DNA of 15,060 bases, from assembly GCA_020849075.1 (NCBI GenBank), contig JADLGZ010000114.1:1-15060 (forward strand), given 5' to 3'. The position numbers and the translations under genes are program-made. The notes beneath the pieces were generated by a model that was not told where the DNA came from, ran no database searches, and was given only the letters and a program-made list of their open reading frames with translations. Source of the DNA: Fimbriimonadaceae bacterium (GTDB taxonomy: Bacteria > Armatimonadota > Fimbriimonadia > Fimbriimonadales > Fimbriimonadaceae). Of the stretch, positions 1 to 6,637 are shown piece after piece (the first letter of the stretch is position 1; every line of letters starts with the position of its first letter).

Positions 1-1
1 A

Positions 2-1666
2 CAAGACGTTGCTGTCCACGCCAGCCCGAGCGAGGCCGGTATCGGGCGCTTTGTCCCCTTGACGCCTATTCGCCTGTTGGACAACTCGGAGTTCAAATTC
101 GACGAGGGTGTGACCGTGATCGCGCTGACCAGTGCGACTTGCCCAATCAGTAAGAAGCTGACCGACACCACTCGTCGCTTGTCCAGATCATGGAAGAGTA
201 AAGGGGTTCGGTTTGTGATGGTGAACCCCATGGCATCCGAAACCAAGGCCGAAGTCCAGTCTCAAGCGAATGATTTTGGACTTCCCTACGCTCGGAGCAC
301 GAAGTTAGCCGAGCTACTGGGCGCAAAGACTACCACCGAAGTTTTTGTTCTTGACAAGAGCCAGACCCTTGTTTATCGAGGTGCTATCAACGACCAGTAC
401 AGCATCGGAGCAACCAGACCAGAGCCGACCCACCATTACTTGGAGGACGCCCTCCGGGCCGTGACGAGTGGGCAGTCGCCTGCGGTGAGCGCAACGGTAG
501 CCCCAGGGTGCGCGCTAGCATTGGCTTCGACTTCGAACGAGATCAAACCGACCTATCACAACCGCATTAGCCGAATCATTCAAGACAACTGCTTAAGGTG
601 CCACAACCGCGATGGTGTTGCGCCGTTCGCCCTTGAAACGTATGCGCAAGTCAGTGAGCGGGCCCGGATGCTTGAGGTCATTACGCAAAGCAGGCGAATG
701 CCGCCGTGGTCGGCCGCTCCTTCGCCAAGGCCCAGTAAATGGTCAAATGATGCGAGCCTCTCGAACGAGGATCTCGCCGCAATCAAGGATTGGGCAGCGG
801 CGGGCGCACCCGAAGGTGATCCCAAGGATGCGCCCCAACCCCGGCAGTGGCCAAAAGAATGGACTATCGGCAAACCTGACTTAGTTTTGCAGCTTCCGCA
901 GGCGATCGCCGTGAAATCCGATGGCGTAATGGACTACCAGTATGTGCGTATTGATCCCGGCTTTAAGGAAGACAAATGGGTCAGCGCCATGCAGATCCTG
1001 CCGACCGATCGGAGTGTCGTCCACCACGTGCTAGTTTTTTTGGTGCCCCCCGGGCAGGATTACGCTAGCGACAATCGCGGTCTAGGGGGATTCTTTGCCG
1101 GCTATGTACCGGGGAATGACAATCAAGTTATCCCAGCCGGGTTAGCTAAGAAAGTCCCGGCGGGTACCCGGTTCGAGTTTCAAATCCATTACACGCCGAA
1201 TGGGAAAGCCACCAAGGATCAACTTCGCATGGGCCTGAGATTCACGGATAAGGAGCCGGAGCGGGAACTCCGGACCATTGCCGTAACAACCCTGCTCCTC
1301 AGTATTCCGCCGTACGCGGATAACCATAAGGTTGTGGGGCGCCTCCCCGTTCTGCGCGATACAGAGATTTATTCATTTTTGCCGCATATGCATGTTCGAG
1401 GGAAGGCCTACCGGTACGAGGTGCAATATCCGGATGGTCGAACTGAGTTGCTCCTAGACATTCCGAAGTACGACTTTAATTGGCAACTTGAGTACAAGCT
1501 TCGCGAGCCCAAGTTCGTGCCTAAAGGATCAAGGATCATCGGCACTGCCTGGTACGATAACAGCGATAAGAACCCCGCGAATCCTGACCCATCCAAGCGG
1601 GTGACCTGGGGCGAGCAGACGAGCGATGAAATGATGCTGGGGTACATGTCATTCGCCCAGAGATAG
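2..1666 (+). CDS. Redoxin / cytochrome c / copper type II monooxygenase-like fusion protein, 5'-partial
   Basis: The frame is open back to the first bases of the window, so the gene begins upstream and the TTG at 59 is probably not its start. Residues below are counted from that TTG. Residues about 5-140 look like a thioredoxin-fold redoxin domain with a single reactive-type cysteine in CPISKK (28-33), not a CxxC pair. A cytochrome c-like segment follows, with CLRCH (178-182) as haem attachment site and RRMPPW (Met214) as likely distal ligand. From about 265 the protein resembles copper type II ascorbate-dependent monooxygenases (PHM/DBH-like): HH at 322-323, IHY with His377, HMH at 443-445, and Met525/526 near the end match the copper ligand pattern of that family. 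Such fusions occur in Planctomycetes and Acidobacteria and are expected to be exported, because haem is attached outside the cytoplasm. No signal peptide can be seen because the N-terminus is missing. The substrate is unknown. I am confident of the domains, less so of catalysis. Confidence 0.8.
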   Translation, partial: QDVAVHASPSEAGIGRFVPLTPIRLLDNSEFKFDEGVTVIALTSATCPISKKLTDTTRRLSRSWKSKGVRFVMVNPMASETKAEVQSQANDFGLPYARSTKLAELLGAKTTTEVFVLDKSQTLVYRGAINDQYSIGATRPEPTHHYLEDALRAVTSGQSPAVSATVAPGCALALASTSNEIKPTYHNRISRIIQDNCLRCHNRDGVAPFALETYAQVSERARMLEVITQSRRMPPWSAAPSPRPSKWSNDASLSNEDLAAIKDWAAAGAPEGDPKDAPQPRQWPKEWTIGKPDLVLQLPQAIAVKSDGVMDYQYVRIDPGFKEDKWVSAMQILPTDRSVVHHVLVFLVPPGQDYASDNRGLGGFFAGYVPGNDNQVIPAGLAKKVPAGTRFEFQIHYTPNGKATKDQLRMGLRFTDKEPERELRTIAVTTLLLSIPPYADNHKVVGRLPVLRDTEIYSFLPHMHVRGKAYRYEVQYPDGRTELLLDIPKYDFNWQLEYKLREPKFVPKGSRIIGTAWYDNSDKNPANPDPSKRVTWGEQTSDEMMLGYMSFAQR

Positions 1667-1692
1667 GCTAGCTGTGGCGTACACTTGGCGGT

Positions 1693-3549
1693 ATGCCTCG
1701 CCCCCTCGTTTTCGGCAATGGATCGCTCCTCGTTCAGATCGACCGCCGTCACCGGATACGAGACCTGTTCTTTCCCCACGTTGGTCAGTTCAACCATTTG
1801 GCGGGGCACTCAGTCCGCATGGGCGTGTGGCGGGAAGGGCGGTTTTCCTGGTGCGATTCGGACGAGTGGGTGATTTTCCAGGCATACGAGCCCCAATCCC
1901 CGGTTGGCCGGTCACGACTTACATGCGAGGCTCTACAGGTTGAACTTGAACTGGCCGAGACCATAGACGAACATCAACCCATCTTTTCGCGATTGATTAC
2001 GGTCCACAACCACGGTGATGAGGCGGAGATTCGGTTATTCTTCGCCCATGATCTCCGGCTAGAAGAATCTGACATCGGAGATACCGCGCTTTACCATCCA
2101 AGTGGATCAATCATTCATTATAAGCGCCATACTGCCCTCCTCTTCCGCGGCACTTGGGGTGATGCGAAGATCCATGAGTACCAATGCGCGACTCGGAACG
2201 GCCCATGGCCCGAGAGTGATGCGGAAGACGGCGTGCTCTCGATGAACCCAATCGAGCAGGGGTCCGTGGCTTCAGTCTTCTCCTTGCGGGCCCGCGTTGA
2301 ACGCCAAGGTCTCAGCGAAGCAAAGTACATGATCGTGGCAGGGGTGGGAACGCAAGAAGTTCTGGACCTTGTTTCAGAAGTCCTAACACCCAGACCTTGG
2401 CAGCCTCATTTCAAAGACGGGGGAGATTGGCATGACCTATCAGCCCGCGGATTGATGACCGTAATGAGTCAGATCAATGCGAACGGCGCAATACTGGCCG
2501 GGAACGACAGCGACATTCTTGAAACTGCGCGGGCGACCTACAGCTACTTATGGCCCCGGGACGGCGCTCTCGTTGCCTCGGTGCTCGATGCCGCCGGTAC
2601 TCATGCAGTAACGAAGAAGTTCTTCGAACTCTGCACAGGACTCCTGCCAAGCGAGCCACCAATGTTCTTTCACAAGTACGGCCCCGATGGGGCTCTAGGG
2701 GCGAGTTGGCATCCGTACGTCTGGGAGGGGCACCCCATTGTGCCTTTCCAAGAGGATTCGACCGCCCTCGTGGTCTGGGCATTGGGTGAGCACTTGAAAC
2801 ATGGGGGCGATCACGCAGATATCACTCGCTGGTATGACCGGATGGTCGGGCGTGTCTGCAATTTCATGGCTACCTATGTTGACGAGCGCGGATTGCCGCT
2901 TCCGAGTTGGGATCTTTGGGAAGAACGGCGCGGGGTCCATACCTACACGGCAGCCACGGTCATCGCCGGACTGCGGGCCGGTGCCCGCCTTGCGGTCGAA
3001 TTTGGCAAGAAGGACGGTGAAGCGTGGCTGGTTGCGTCGGAGCGGATGGTCACCGCGGTCAGGAAACACCTTTGGAACGCCGAGCGGAAGTGCTTTTGGC
3101 GGATGGAGGGGGACGCCACTATTGATGCGGCTACCCTCGCCTTCGGTGCGCTCGGGATACTGCCGCCCGACGATCCAATGGTCGTTGAGAACGCCAACAC
3201 AATTGAACAGGTTCTATCGGTGCGGGGTGGGCTGGCACGGTATGAGAATGACTACTACTTCCGACAACGAGATGGCTACGCCGGAAACCCGTGGGTTATC
3301 ACCACGATGTGGCTAGCCCAGACACGAATTCGGCAAGGTGAGCGGCATGAGGCGGAAAGGGCTCTCCAGTGGGTCAGAGACCACCAAGAAACAACCGGAA
3401 TCCTTGCTGAGCAATATCACCCTGACACGGGCCAGCCCTTGAGTGTCAGCCCCTTAACGTGGTCTCACGCAGAAGTAGTTAGGACTATCCAGATGTTGGA
3501 AGGTCTGGGCGAGACAACCCAGCAGCCCAGTCCCGATGTAAACTTCTGA
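1693..3549 (+). CDS. GH15 family glycoside hydrolase (glucoamylase-like)
   Basis: A 618-aa protein of the usual two-domain layout of bacterial GH15 enzymes: an N-terminal beta-sandwich (about 1-240, opening with GNGSLLVQID) and a C-terminal (alpha/alpha)6 barrel. Family landmarks are YLWPRDGA (285-292), PSWDLWEER (404-412), LAEQY (571-575) and LTWSHAE (578-584). By analogy with fungal glucoamylase, Glu410 would be the general acid and Glu573 the general base, so it should release glucose from the non-reducing ends of alpha-glucans or related saccharides by inversion. There is no signal peptide, so it probably acts in the cytoplasm on glycogen-like material. Cytoplasmic GH15 members also include trehalases and isomaltose- or dextran-acting enzymes, and the substrate cannot be decided here. 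The ATG at 1693 follows the previous stop by 26 bp, with only a weak purine-rich site. The next gene starts 1 bp after its stop, suggesting an operon. Confidence 0.88.
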   Translation: MPRPLVFGNGSLLVQIDRRHRIRDLFFPHVGQFNHLAGHSVRMGVWREGRFSWCDSDEWVIFQAYEPQSPVGRSRLTCEALQVELELAETIDEHQPIFSRLITVHNHGDEAEIRLFFAHDLRLEESDIGDTALYHPSGSIIHYKRHTALLFRGTWGDAKIHEYQCATRNGPWPESDAEDGVLSMNPIEQGSVASVFSLRARVERQGLSEAKYMIVAGVGTQEVLDLVSEVLTPRPWQPHFKDGGDWHDLSARGLMTVMSQINANGAILAGNDSDILETARATYSYLWPRDGALVASVLDAAGTHAVTKKFFELCTGLLPSEPPMFFHKYGPDGALGASWHPYVWEGHPIVPFQEDSTALVVWALGEHLKHGGDHADITRWYDRMVGRVCNFMATYVDERGLPLPSWDLWEERRGVHTYTAATVIAGLRAGARLAVEFGKKDGEAWLVASERMVTAVRKHLWNAERKCFWRMEGDATIDAATLAFGALGILPPDDPMVVENANTIEQVLSVRGGLARYENDYYFRQRDGYAGNPWVITTMWLAQTRIRQGERHEAERALQWVRDHQETTGILAEQYHPDTGQPLSVSPLTWSHAEVVRTIQMLEGLGETTQQPSPDVNF

Positions 3550-3550
3550 T

Positions 3551-3934
3551 ATGAGCGTCACGAAATCTGAGTATCGCGATCTGCAAAGGCGCTACATGGG
3601 GCCCGACTGGCCGGAAGGGGCGGAGACCGTTGAACTTCATGTTCTGTCCCAGCGGATGGGGGTGCCCCTGGAAGAGGTTGTCCAGGACCTCAAGCAGTTA
3701 CGCGAGCAAGTTGCGTCTATTCCGAACACCCTGGCCGCCCACGAGGGCTATACGGACGAGCCTCGTATTTCCGGGAAGCGGGGCATTTTAACATTCGTCA
3801 TCATGATCACGTTCTGCATGATTCTGTTTGTCGTTCTGATGACCTCGATCAAGTGGTTTGTGCCCAACGACCGTAACCTCAGCGCTCCGGTGGAAAAGGA
3901 GCGGTCGGGTGAGCTTCTGGTCCAACCTAAGTAA
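3551..3934 (+). CDS. Small single-pass membrane protein, unrecognised
   Basis: A 127-aa protein whose ATG lies 1 bp after the stop of the GH15 gene, so it is almost certainly translated from the same mRNA. Residues 1-75 are soluble and charged; 29-53 (ELHVLSQRMGVPLEEVVQDL and on) could form a small helical or winged-helix-like unit. Residues about 79-101 form one hydrophobic transmembrane helix (ILTFVIMITFCMILFVVLMT), followed by a short polar tail. The basic residues just before the helix (SGKRG) suggest that the N-terminal part stays in the cytoplasm. I do not recognise the family. Its last 8 bases overlap the end of the convergent acetyltransferase gene on the other strand. The reading frame is well supported by position; the function is unknown. 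Confidence 0.75.
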   Translation: MSVTKSEYRDLQRRYMGPDWPEGAETVELHVLSQRMGVPLEEVVQDLKQLREQVASIPNTLAAHEGYTDEPRISGKRGILTFVIMITFCMILFVVLMTSIKWFVPNDRNLSAPVEKERSGELLVQPK

Positions 3935-4859
3935 GCGGCAGAGCCATCGCTTTGTAACGGCGCGTCACCTCAAAACCATGTTTCCCATAGTAGGTGACCA
4001 ACGTGGTCCAATCAATGATCGTGCGCTGAGCACCTCGCCGCTGCAAGTCCATGAGCGAAGCCGCCAGGAGAGCATCGCCAAGGCCCCGACCGCGAAGCTC
4101 TTTGGCGATCCCGATCGGGCCAAGCGAACCCCAGTTGGGTCCCAAAGATTCGCCCCATACCGCACCGCCAATGGGTAGCGCAGTGCCATCTTGCTGCGTC
4201 AAAGCAAAACCGCAACACTCTGAGCCTTTAAATAACCCCAATACACATGCGGGTGAGTCAAGGTCCCACTTTTCAAGGGTGTCCGACTTCCAGCGACCGG
4301 GGAACTCCGCCTCGAAGAAGCGGGTTACGGACGATAAGTCTCCGGGCTCGCACGGCCTGACCACGAATTCCTCCCCTAGGGGATCAAGAGCGCCAGCGGG
4401 CGGTTCATAAGTAGCGAGATCTCGTTCAAGATCAACCTGATCGTTCAAGGACTCGAAACCCAACTCTTGCAGGATCTTCCCTATCTCCGTCCAATCCTCG
4501 GGAGCGCCAGGGAAGAAGTGACGGCTGTCTTGTCCAAACATTAGCTTCTGGAAACCTTGAGCTTTCAAGCTATCAAGGACATTAGGCATGATCTCGAGCA
4601 CGGCATCAAAGTGCTGAAAGCATAGGAAGCTCAAGTGAGCTTGGGATGGGATCTGGAAAGGGGCGGGGCGCTTGATCGCCAGGGCCCCTATCAGGGCCCG
4701 ATTGAACACTAACCAGTGCGAAGACGATAGGTCTATGTATGGTGATCGCTCTAGGTGGGAGGTTAGCAATCCCCGCGTTAGCCGGTACTTGGCCGGTGAT
4801 GACCTTTCGTGCAGGTCGAACAGCACGTCGTAATCAAGGTGCTCCCACTTTCCCAGCAC
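3927..4859 (-). CDS. Tandem GNAT-family N-acetyltransferase
   Basis: A 310-aa protein with two GNAT-like halves. The C-terminal half (about 165-310) has a clear acetyl-CoA-binding motif A, in which GPIGIAKELRGRGLGDALL (247-265) contains the R/QxxGxG/A signature at Arg256-Gly261. It ends with a motif-B-like LVTYYGKHGFEVTRRYKAM, typical of acyl-CoA transferases. The N-terminal half is more degenerate and carries the HFFPGAP segment (114-120), seen in a family of bacterial GNATs with the same duplicated layout. It probably transfers an acetyl group to an amine; the acceptor is unknown. The start is GTG at 4859, overlapping the TAG of the upstream gene by one base (TAGTG), which indicates coupled translation. 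Its 3' end overlaps the convergent membrane-protein gene by 8 bp. Confidence 0.82.
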   Translation of the reverse strand: MLGKWEHLDYDVLFDLHERSSPAKYRLTRGLLTSHLERSPYIDLSSSHWLVFNRALIGALAIKRPAPFQIPSQAHLSFLCFQHFDAVLEIMPNVLDSLKAQGFQKLMFGQDSRHFFPGAPEDWTEIGKILQELGFESLNDQVDLERDLATYEPPAGALDPLGEEFVVRPCEPGDLSSVTRFFEAEFPGRWKSDTLEKWDLDSPACVLGLFKGSECCGFALTQQDGTALPIGGAVWGESLGPNWGSLGPIGIAKELRGRGLGDALLAASLMDLQRRGAQRTIIDWTTLVTYYGKHGFEVTRRYKAMALPLT

Positions 4860-5383
4860 TAGGCCGCCAATCGCCGCAGTTGCTCGGCGTAACGATTGAG
4901 AGCCTCGCGGGTTCGCATAATTCGGCCGATCATTGAGCCATCATCACTTCGTAACTGCTCTTGCAAAGTTGGGGCAGCGTATAAGGCTTCAAAGGCATCA
5001 GTGGAGCGACCATAGAGGTCCATCGGCATCTTTGTGTCCGCTACTTCGATATCGAGATAAGCGATGACCACTTGACTGAGAGAGCCGTAATTCCGTTGCA
5101 TCCATGAACGAATGGCTTGGTACTTCTCTTCCAAGTGCGCATTGGGCCCATATTGGGCGGAATCGCAAAGAAGGTCCACGAGGTCCTCGTACCTGTTGTA
5201 GAACTCAGCCAGTTGTTCTTGCCGTTCGCGCACGGTCACTTCTCCTATTCGGACAGGATGATCGGTCGCCGTCTTTCTTTTGTCTAGCGCTATGTTGACG
5301 ACACGTCGAGGGATCGAGAGGAACCATGTCCAAGTTCCCTGGGTCGGGATGGGCTCACCTTGATGTTGGCTCACGTGGTTCAT
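4859..5383 (-). CDS. Hypothetical helical protein, middle gene of the DUF1844-GNAT operon
   Basis: A 174-aa soluble protein that I do not recognise. No signal peptide or membrane segment is visible. After a Gln/Pro-containing N-terminus with a hydrophobic patch (TWTWFLSIPRRVVNIAL, 18-34), the rest is rich in charged, helix-forming residues (REQEQLAEFYNRYEDLV-like, then YQAIRSWMQRNYG, and a C-terminal REALNRYAEQLRRLAA), so an all-helical fold is likely. The ATG overlaps the TGA of the DUF1844 gene (ATGA, 4 bp) and its TAG overlaps the GTG of the GNAT gene, placing it firmly in a three-gene operon. The tight coupling suggests matched production with its neighbours, perhaps in one complex or pathway; this is inference only. 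Confidence 0.7.
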   Translation of the reverse strand: MNHVSQHQGEPIPTQGTWTWFLSIPRRVVNIALDKRKTATDHPVRIGEVTVRERQEQLAEFYNRYEDLVDLLCDSAQYGPNAHLEEKYQAIRSWMQRNYGSLSQVVIAYLDIEVADTKMPMDLYGRSTDAFEALYAAPTLQEQLRSDDGSMIGRIMRTREALNRYAEQLRRLAA

Positions 5384-5664
5384 TTACTTTGCTCTACGTA
5401 GTTCACCTTGAGATCACGGATCAGATTATGCGTCTGGCGACGATCGTCTTCATCCAATTCGCTCTCTAAGGCTTTGGCAATAGATTCAGCGATATCAATT
5501 GCGACTCGGGCCTGTTTCAGGTCGCCCTCAGTTTTCCCGGTAATCGGGTCCGCTTGCAAGCCCATTTTTTGCCACGCAATTGATGCCAACTGGTCAAGCA
5601 TGACCGCAAGGTAAGTGTGAACGTTTATCGGCTGGGTTTGGGCCTGTGCTTCTGACATTGGCAC
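5380..5664 (-). CDS. DUF1844 family protein
   Basis: A 94-aa protein if started at the GTG at 5664, or 92 aa from the ATG at 5658; the ATG (MSEAQAQTQ) is at least as plausible, since neither has a strong Shine-Dalgarno. The sequence follows the DUF1844 pattern of small cytoplasmic helical proteins: an LAxxAWQKMGL segment, then the diagnostic PITGKTEGDLKQARVAIDIA, a SxLDEDDRRQ turn, and a final LIRDLKVNYVEQ matching the usual LRxxYV end. The family's biochemical role is not established. It is the first gene of the trio. A hairpin ending the upstream secreted gene lies only about 45 bp before its start, so its promoter must overlap that region or it depends on readthrough. Confidence 0.82.
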   Translation of the reverse strand: MPMSEAQAQTQPINVHTYLAVMLDQLASIAWQKMGLQADPITGKTEGDLKQARVAIDIAESIAKALESELDEDDRRQTHNLIRDLKVNYVEQSK

Positions 5665-5703
5665 TTAATAGACGGTCCATCCGCCGGGTTGGTGGCAATG
5701 AAA

Positions 5704-5734
5704 AGGAGCCAATGACAAATCGCCATTGGCTCCT
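5704..5734 (-). terminator. Intrinsic terminator of the PEP-CTERM gene
   Basis: An inverted repeat with perfect 11-bp arms (AGGAGCCAATG / CATTGGCTCCT) and a 9-nt loop lies 13 bp beyond the stop codon of the minus-strand PEP-CTERM gene. On that strand the stem is followed by CTTTTCATT, a short U-rich tail. The position and shape fit a rho-independent terminator; the U-tract is modest, so readthrough into the DUF1844 operon is possible. Confidence 0.75.
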
Positions 5735-5747
5735 AGTAGTCCGATAC

Positions 5748-6422
5748 TTAAGCCTTCTTTCGTCGGCGAATAAGTGATGCAACGCCAAGGCCAAGAGCGA
5801 TCATTGAGGCCGGCTCAGGCACGACATGGTAGGTTAGCTGGCTAGCCAACTCGGTCGGCTGGTCGGGTGCAGTAATCTGGCCCGTGGATTGACTGAGGGG
5901 GTCCCAGGCACTATCATTGCCGCCACCGCCAGTGGTCGTGGCATCAAAAACGAATGTATCACCCACGGCTAAGCCAAGAGCGGACAGATTAAAAGTATAG
6001 GAAACGCTGGGGCCAGAGATTGTGAGACTTGTTGCCGCATTGTTGTTCCAATTAACTCCATCGTAGTTCCAACCTTGGCCACCACCGCCGCTATCAACCC
6101 AACCGCCGACAAAGGCACTTGCACCGCCAATTAGGCTGTAGGGGCGGCCCCAAGGATTTCCACTTGTAACTGGATCGCCGACATTACGAATGATCGCGTT
6201 CACTTTGATCCAATCCGGCGATGTGATCGAGGGGCTATTTGTTGTGAACTTGAACGTGATGTCGCTGGCCGTATTCGTAATCTCAACACTTGCCAGATCC
6301 ACATTGGGATTGCCATACGTAGTCATCGGGGCGTTGACATCCCCAAGAGCGTCGTTGAATACGACTGCCCATGCTGAAGTAGCCACCGTACCCAATAGGG
6401 CCAAAGAAAGCAATGTTCTCAT
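5748..6422 (-). CDS. PEP-CTERM sorting-domain secreted protein
   Basis: A 224-aa exported protein from the ATG at 6422. An in-frame TTG at 6437 exists but overlaps the Shine-Dalgarno GGAGA (6431-6435), so the ATG is preferred. Residues 1-19 are a signal peptide (cleavage likely after AWA). The mature part is a beta-rich, Gly/Asn/Thr-rich domain with no recognised catalytic motif. Residues 201-224 are a classical PEP-CTERM tail: VPEPASM, a hydrophobic helix, then RRRKKA. In this system an exosortase cleaves near the PEP motif during export; none is encoded here. The N-terminal domain is clearly paralogous to that of the adjacent dockerin-like protein, sharing GDVNAPMTTYGNPNVDL (27-43), FDATTTGG, SAWDPLS and GQITAPDQ. 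The gene has its own operator-like palindrome upstream and its own terminator. Confidence 0.88.
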   Translation of the reverse strand: MRTLLSLALLGTVATSAWAVVFNDALGDVNAPMTTYGNPNVDLASVEITNTASDITFKFTTNSPSITSPDWIKVNAIIRNVGDPVTSGNPWGRPYSLIGGASAFVGGWVDSGGGGQGWNYDGVNWNNNAATSLTISGPSVSYTFNLSALGLAVGDTFVFDATTTGGGGNDSAWDPLSQSTGQITAPDQPTELASQLTYHVVPEPASMIALGLGVASLIRRRKKA

Positions 6423-6430
6423 ATCTAAAT

Positions 6431-6435
6431 TCTCC
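6431..6435 (-). promoter_or_regulatory. Shine-Dalgarno that fixes the PEP-CTERM start
   Basis: On the minus strand GGAGA lies 8 nt before the ATG at 6422. It makes this ATG, and not the in-frame TTG at 6437, the likely start, and leaves a normal signal peptide at the N-terminus. Confidence 0.75.
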
Positions 6436-6454
6436 AATTGACTTTGAAGCTGCT

Positions 6455-6473
6455 GGGGGCTTTAGAGGCCCCC
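6455..6473 (-). promoter_or_regulatory. GC-rich hairpin in the PEP-CTERM 5' leader
   Basis: Arms GGGGGC (6455-6460) and GCCCCC (6468-6473) enclose a 7-nt loop. The hairpin sits in the leader of the PEP-CTERM gene, about 20 nt upstream of its Shine-Dalgarno and about 45 nt after the candidate -10. It could affect mRNA stability or translation; no known riboswitch class is recognised. Confidence 0.35.
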
Positions 6474-6516
6474 CGAAAGCTATCTTGTGTAGCAGCGTGC
6501 TTCCGCAGTCACATTC

Positions 6517-6547
6517 ATTGTATAGCAGTTGTGAATACGTATTCGCA
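6517..6547 (-). promoter_or_regulatory. Promoter/operator of the PEP-CTERM gene (palindrome plus -10)
   Basis: The plus strand reads TGTGAATACGTATTCGCA at 6530-6547, an 18-bp palindrome with one mismatched pair and a central CG, as in LacI-family operators. On the minus strand a -10-like TACAAT (6522-6517) lies just downstream, and the ATG is about 95 bp further on. The palindrome occupies the place of the -35 and spacer. A near-identical arrangement precedes the paralogous gene at 7866-7896. The regulator is not in the window. Confidence 0.6.
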
Positions 6548-6589
6548 GTAAAAATACTGGGATTCAGCATTCTCCCAGGCGAATATGAA

Positions 6590-6623
6590 GAAGAGGGCTC
6601 CTTCATCTGAAGGAGCCCTCTTC
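6590..6623 (-). terminator. Hairpin terminator of the dockerin-like gene
   Basis: A perfect 15-bp inverted repeat (GAAGAGGGCTCCTTC / GAAGGAGCCCTCTTC) with a 4-nt loop lies 14 bp past the stop of the minus-strand dockerin-like gene. The U-tract after it is weak (TTCATATTC), so it could end transcription poorly or instead protect the 3' end. Its GGCTCC/GGAGCC core recurs in the hairpin at 5704-5734. Confidence 0.65.
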
Positions 6624-6637
6624 CGTTCACGTGGGGC

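Noticed and set aside
2474..3069. Minus-strand open frames inside the GH15 gene
   Set aside because: The Arg/Pro-rich composition is typical of shadow frames; the opposite strand encodes conserved GH15 motifs.
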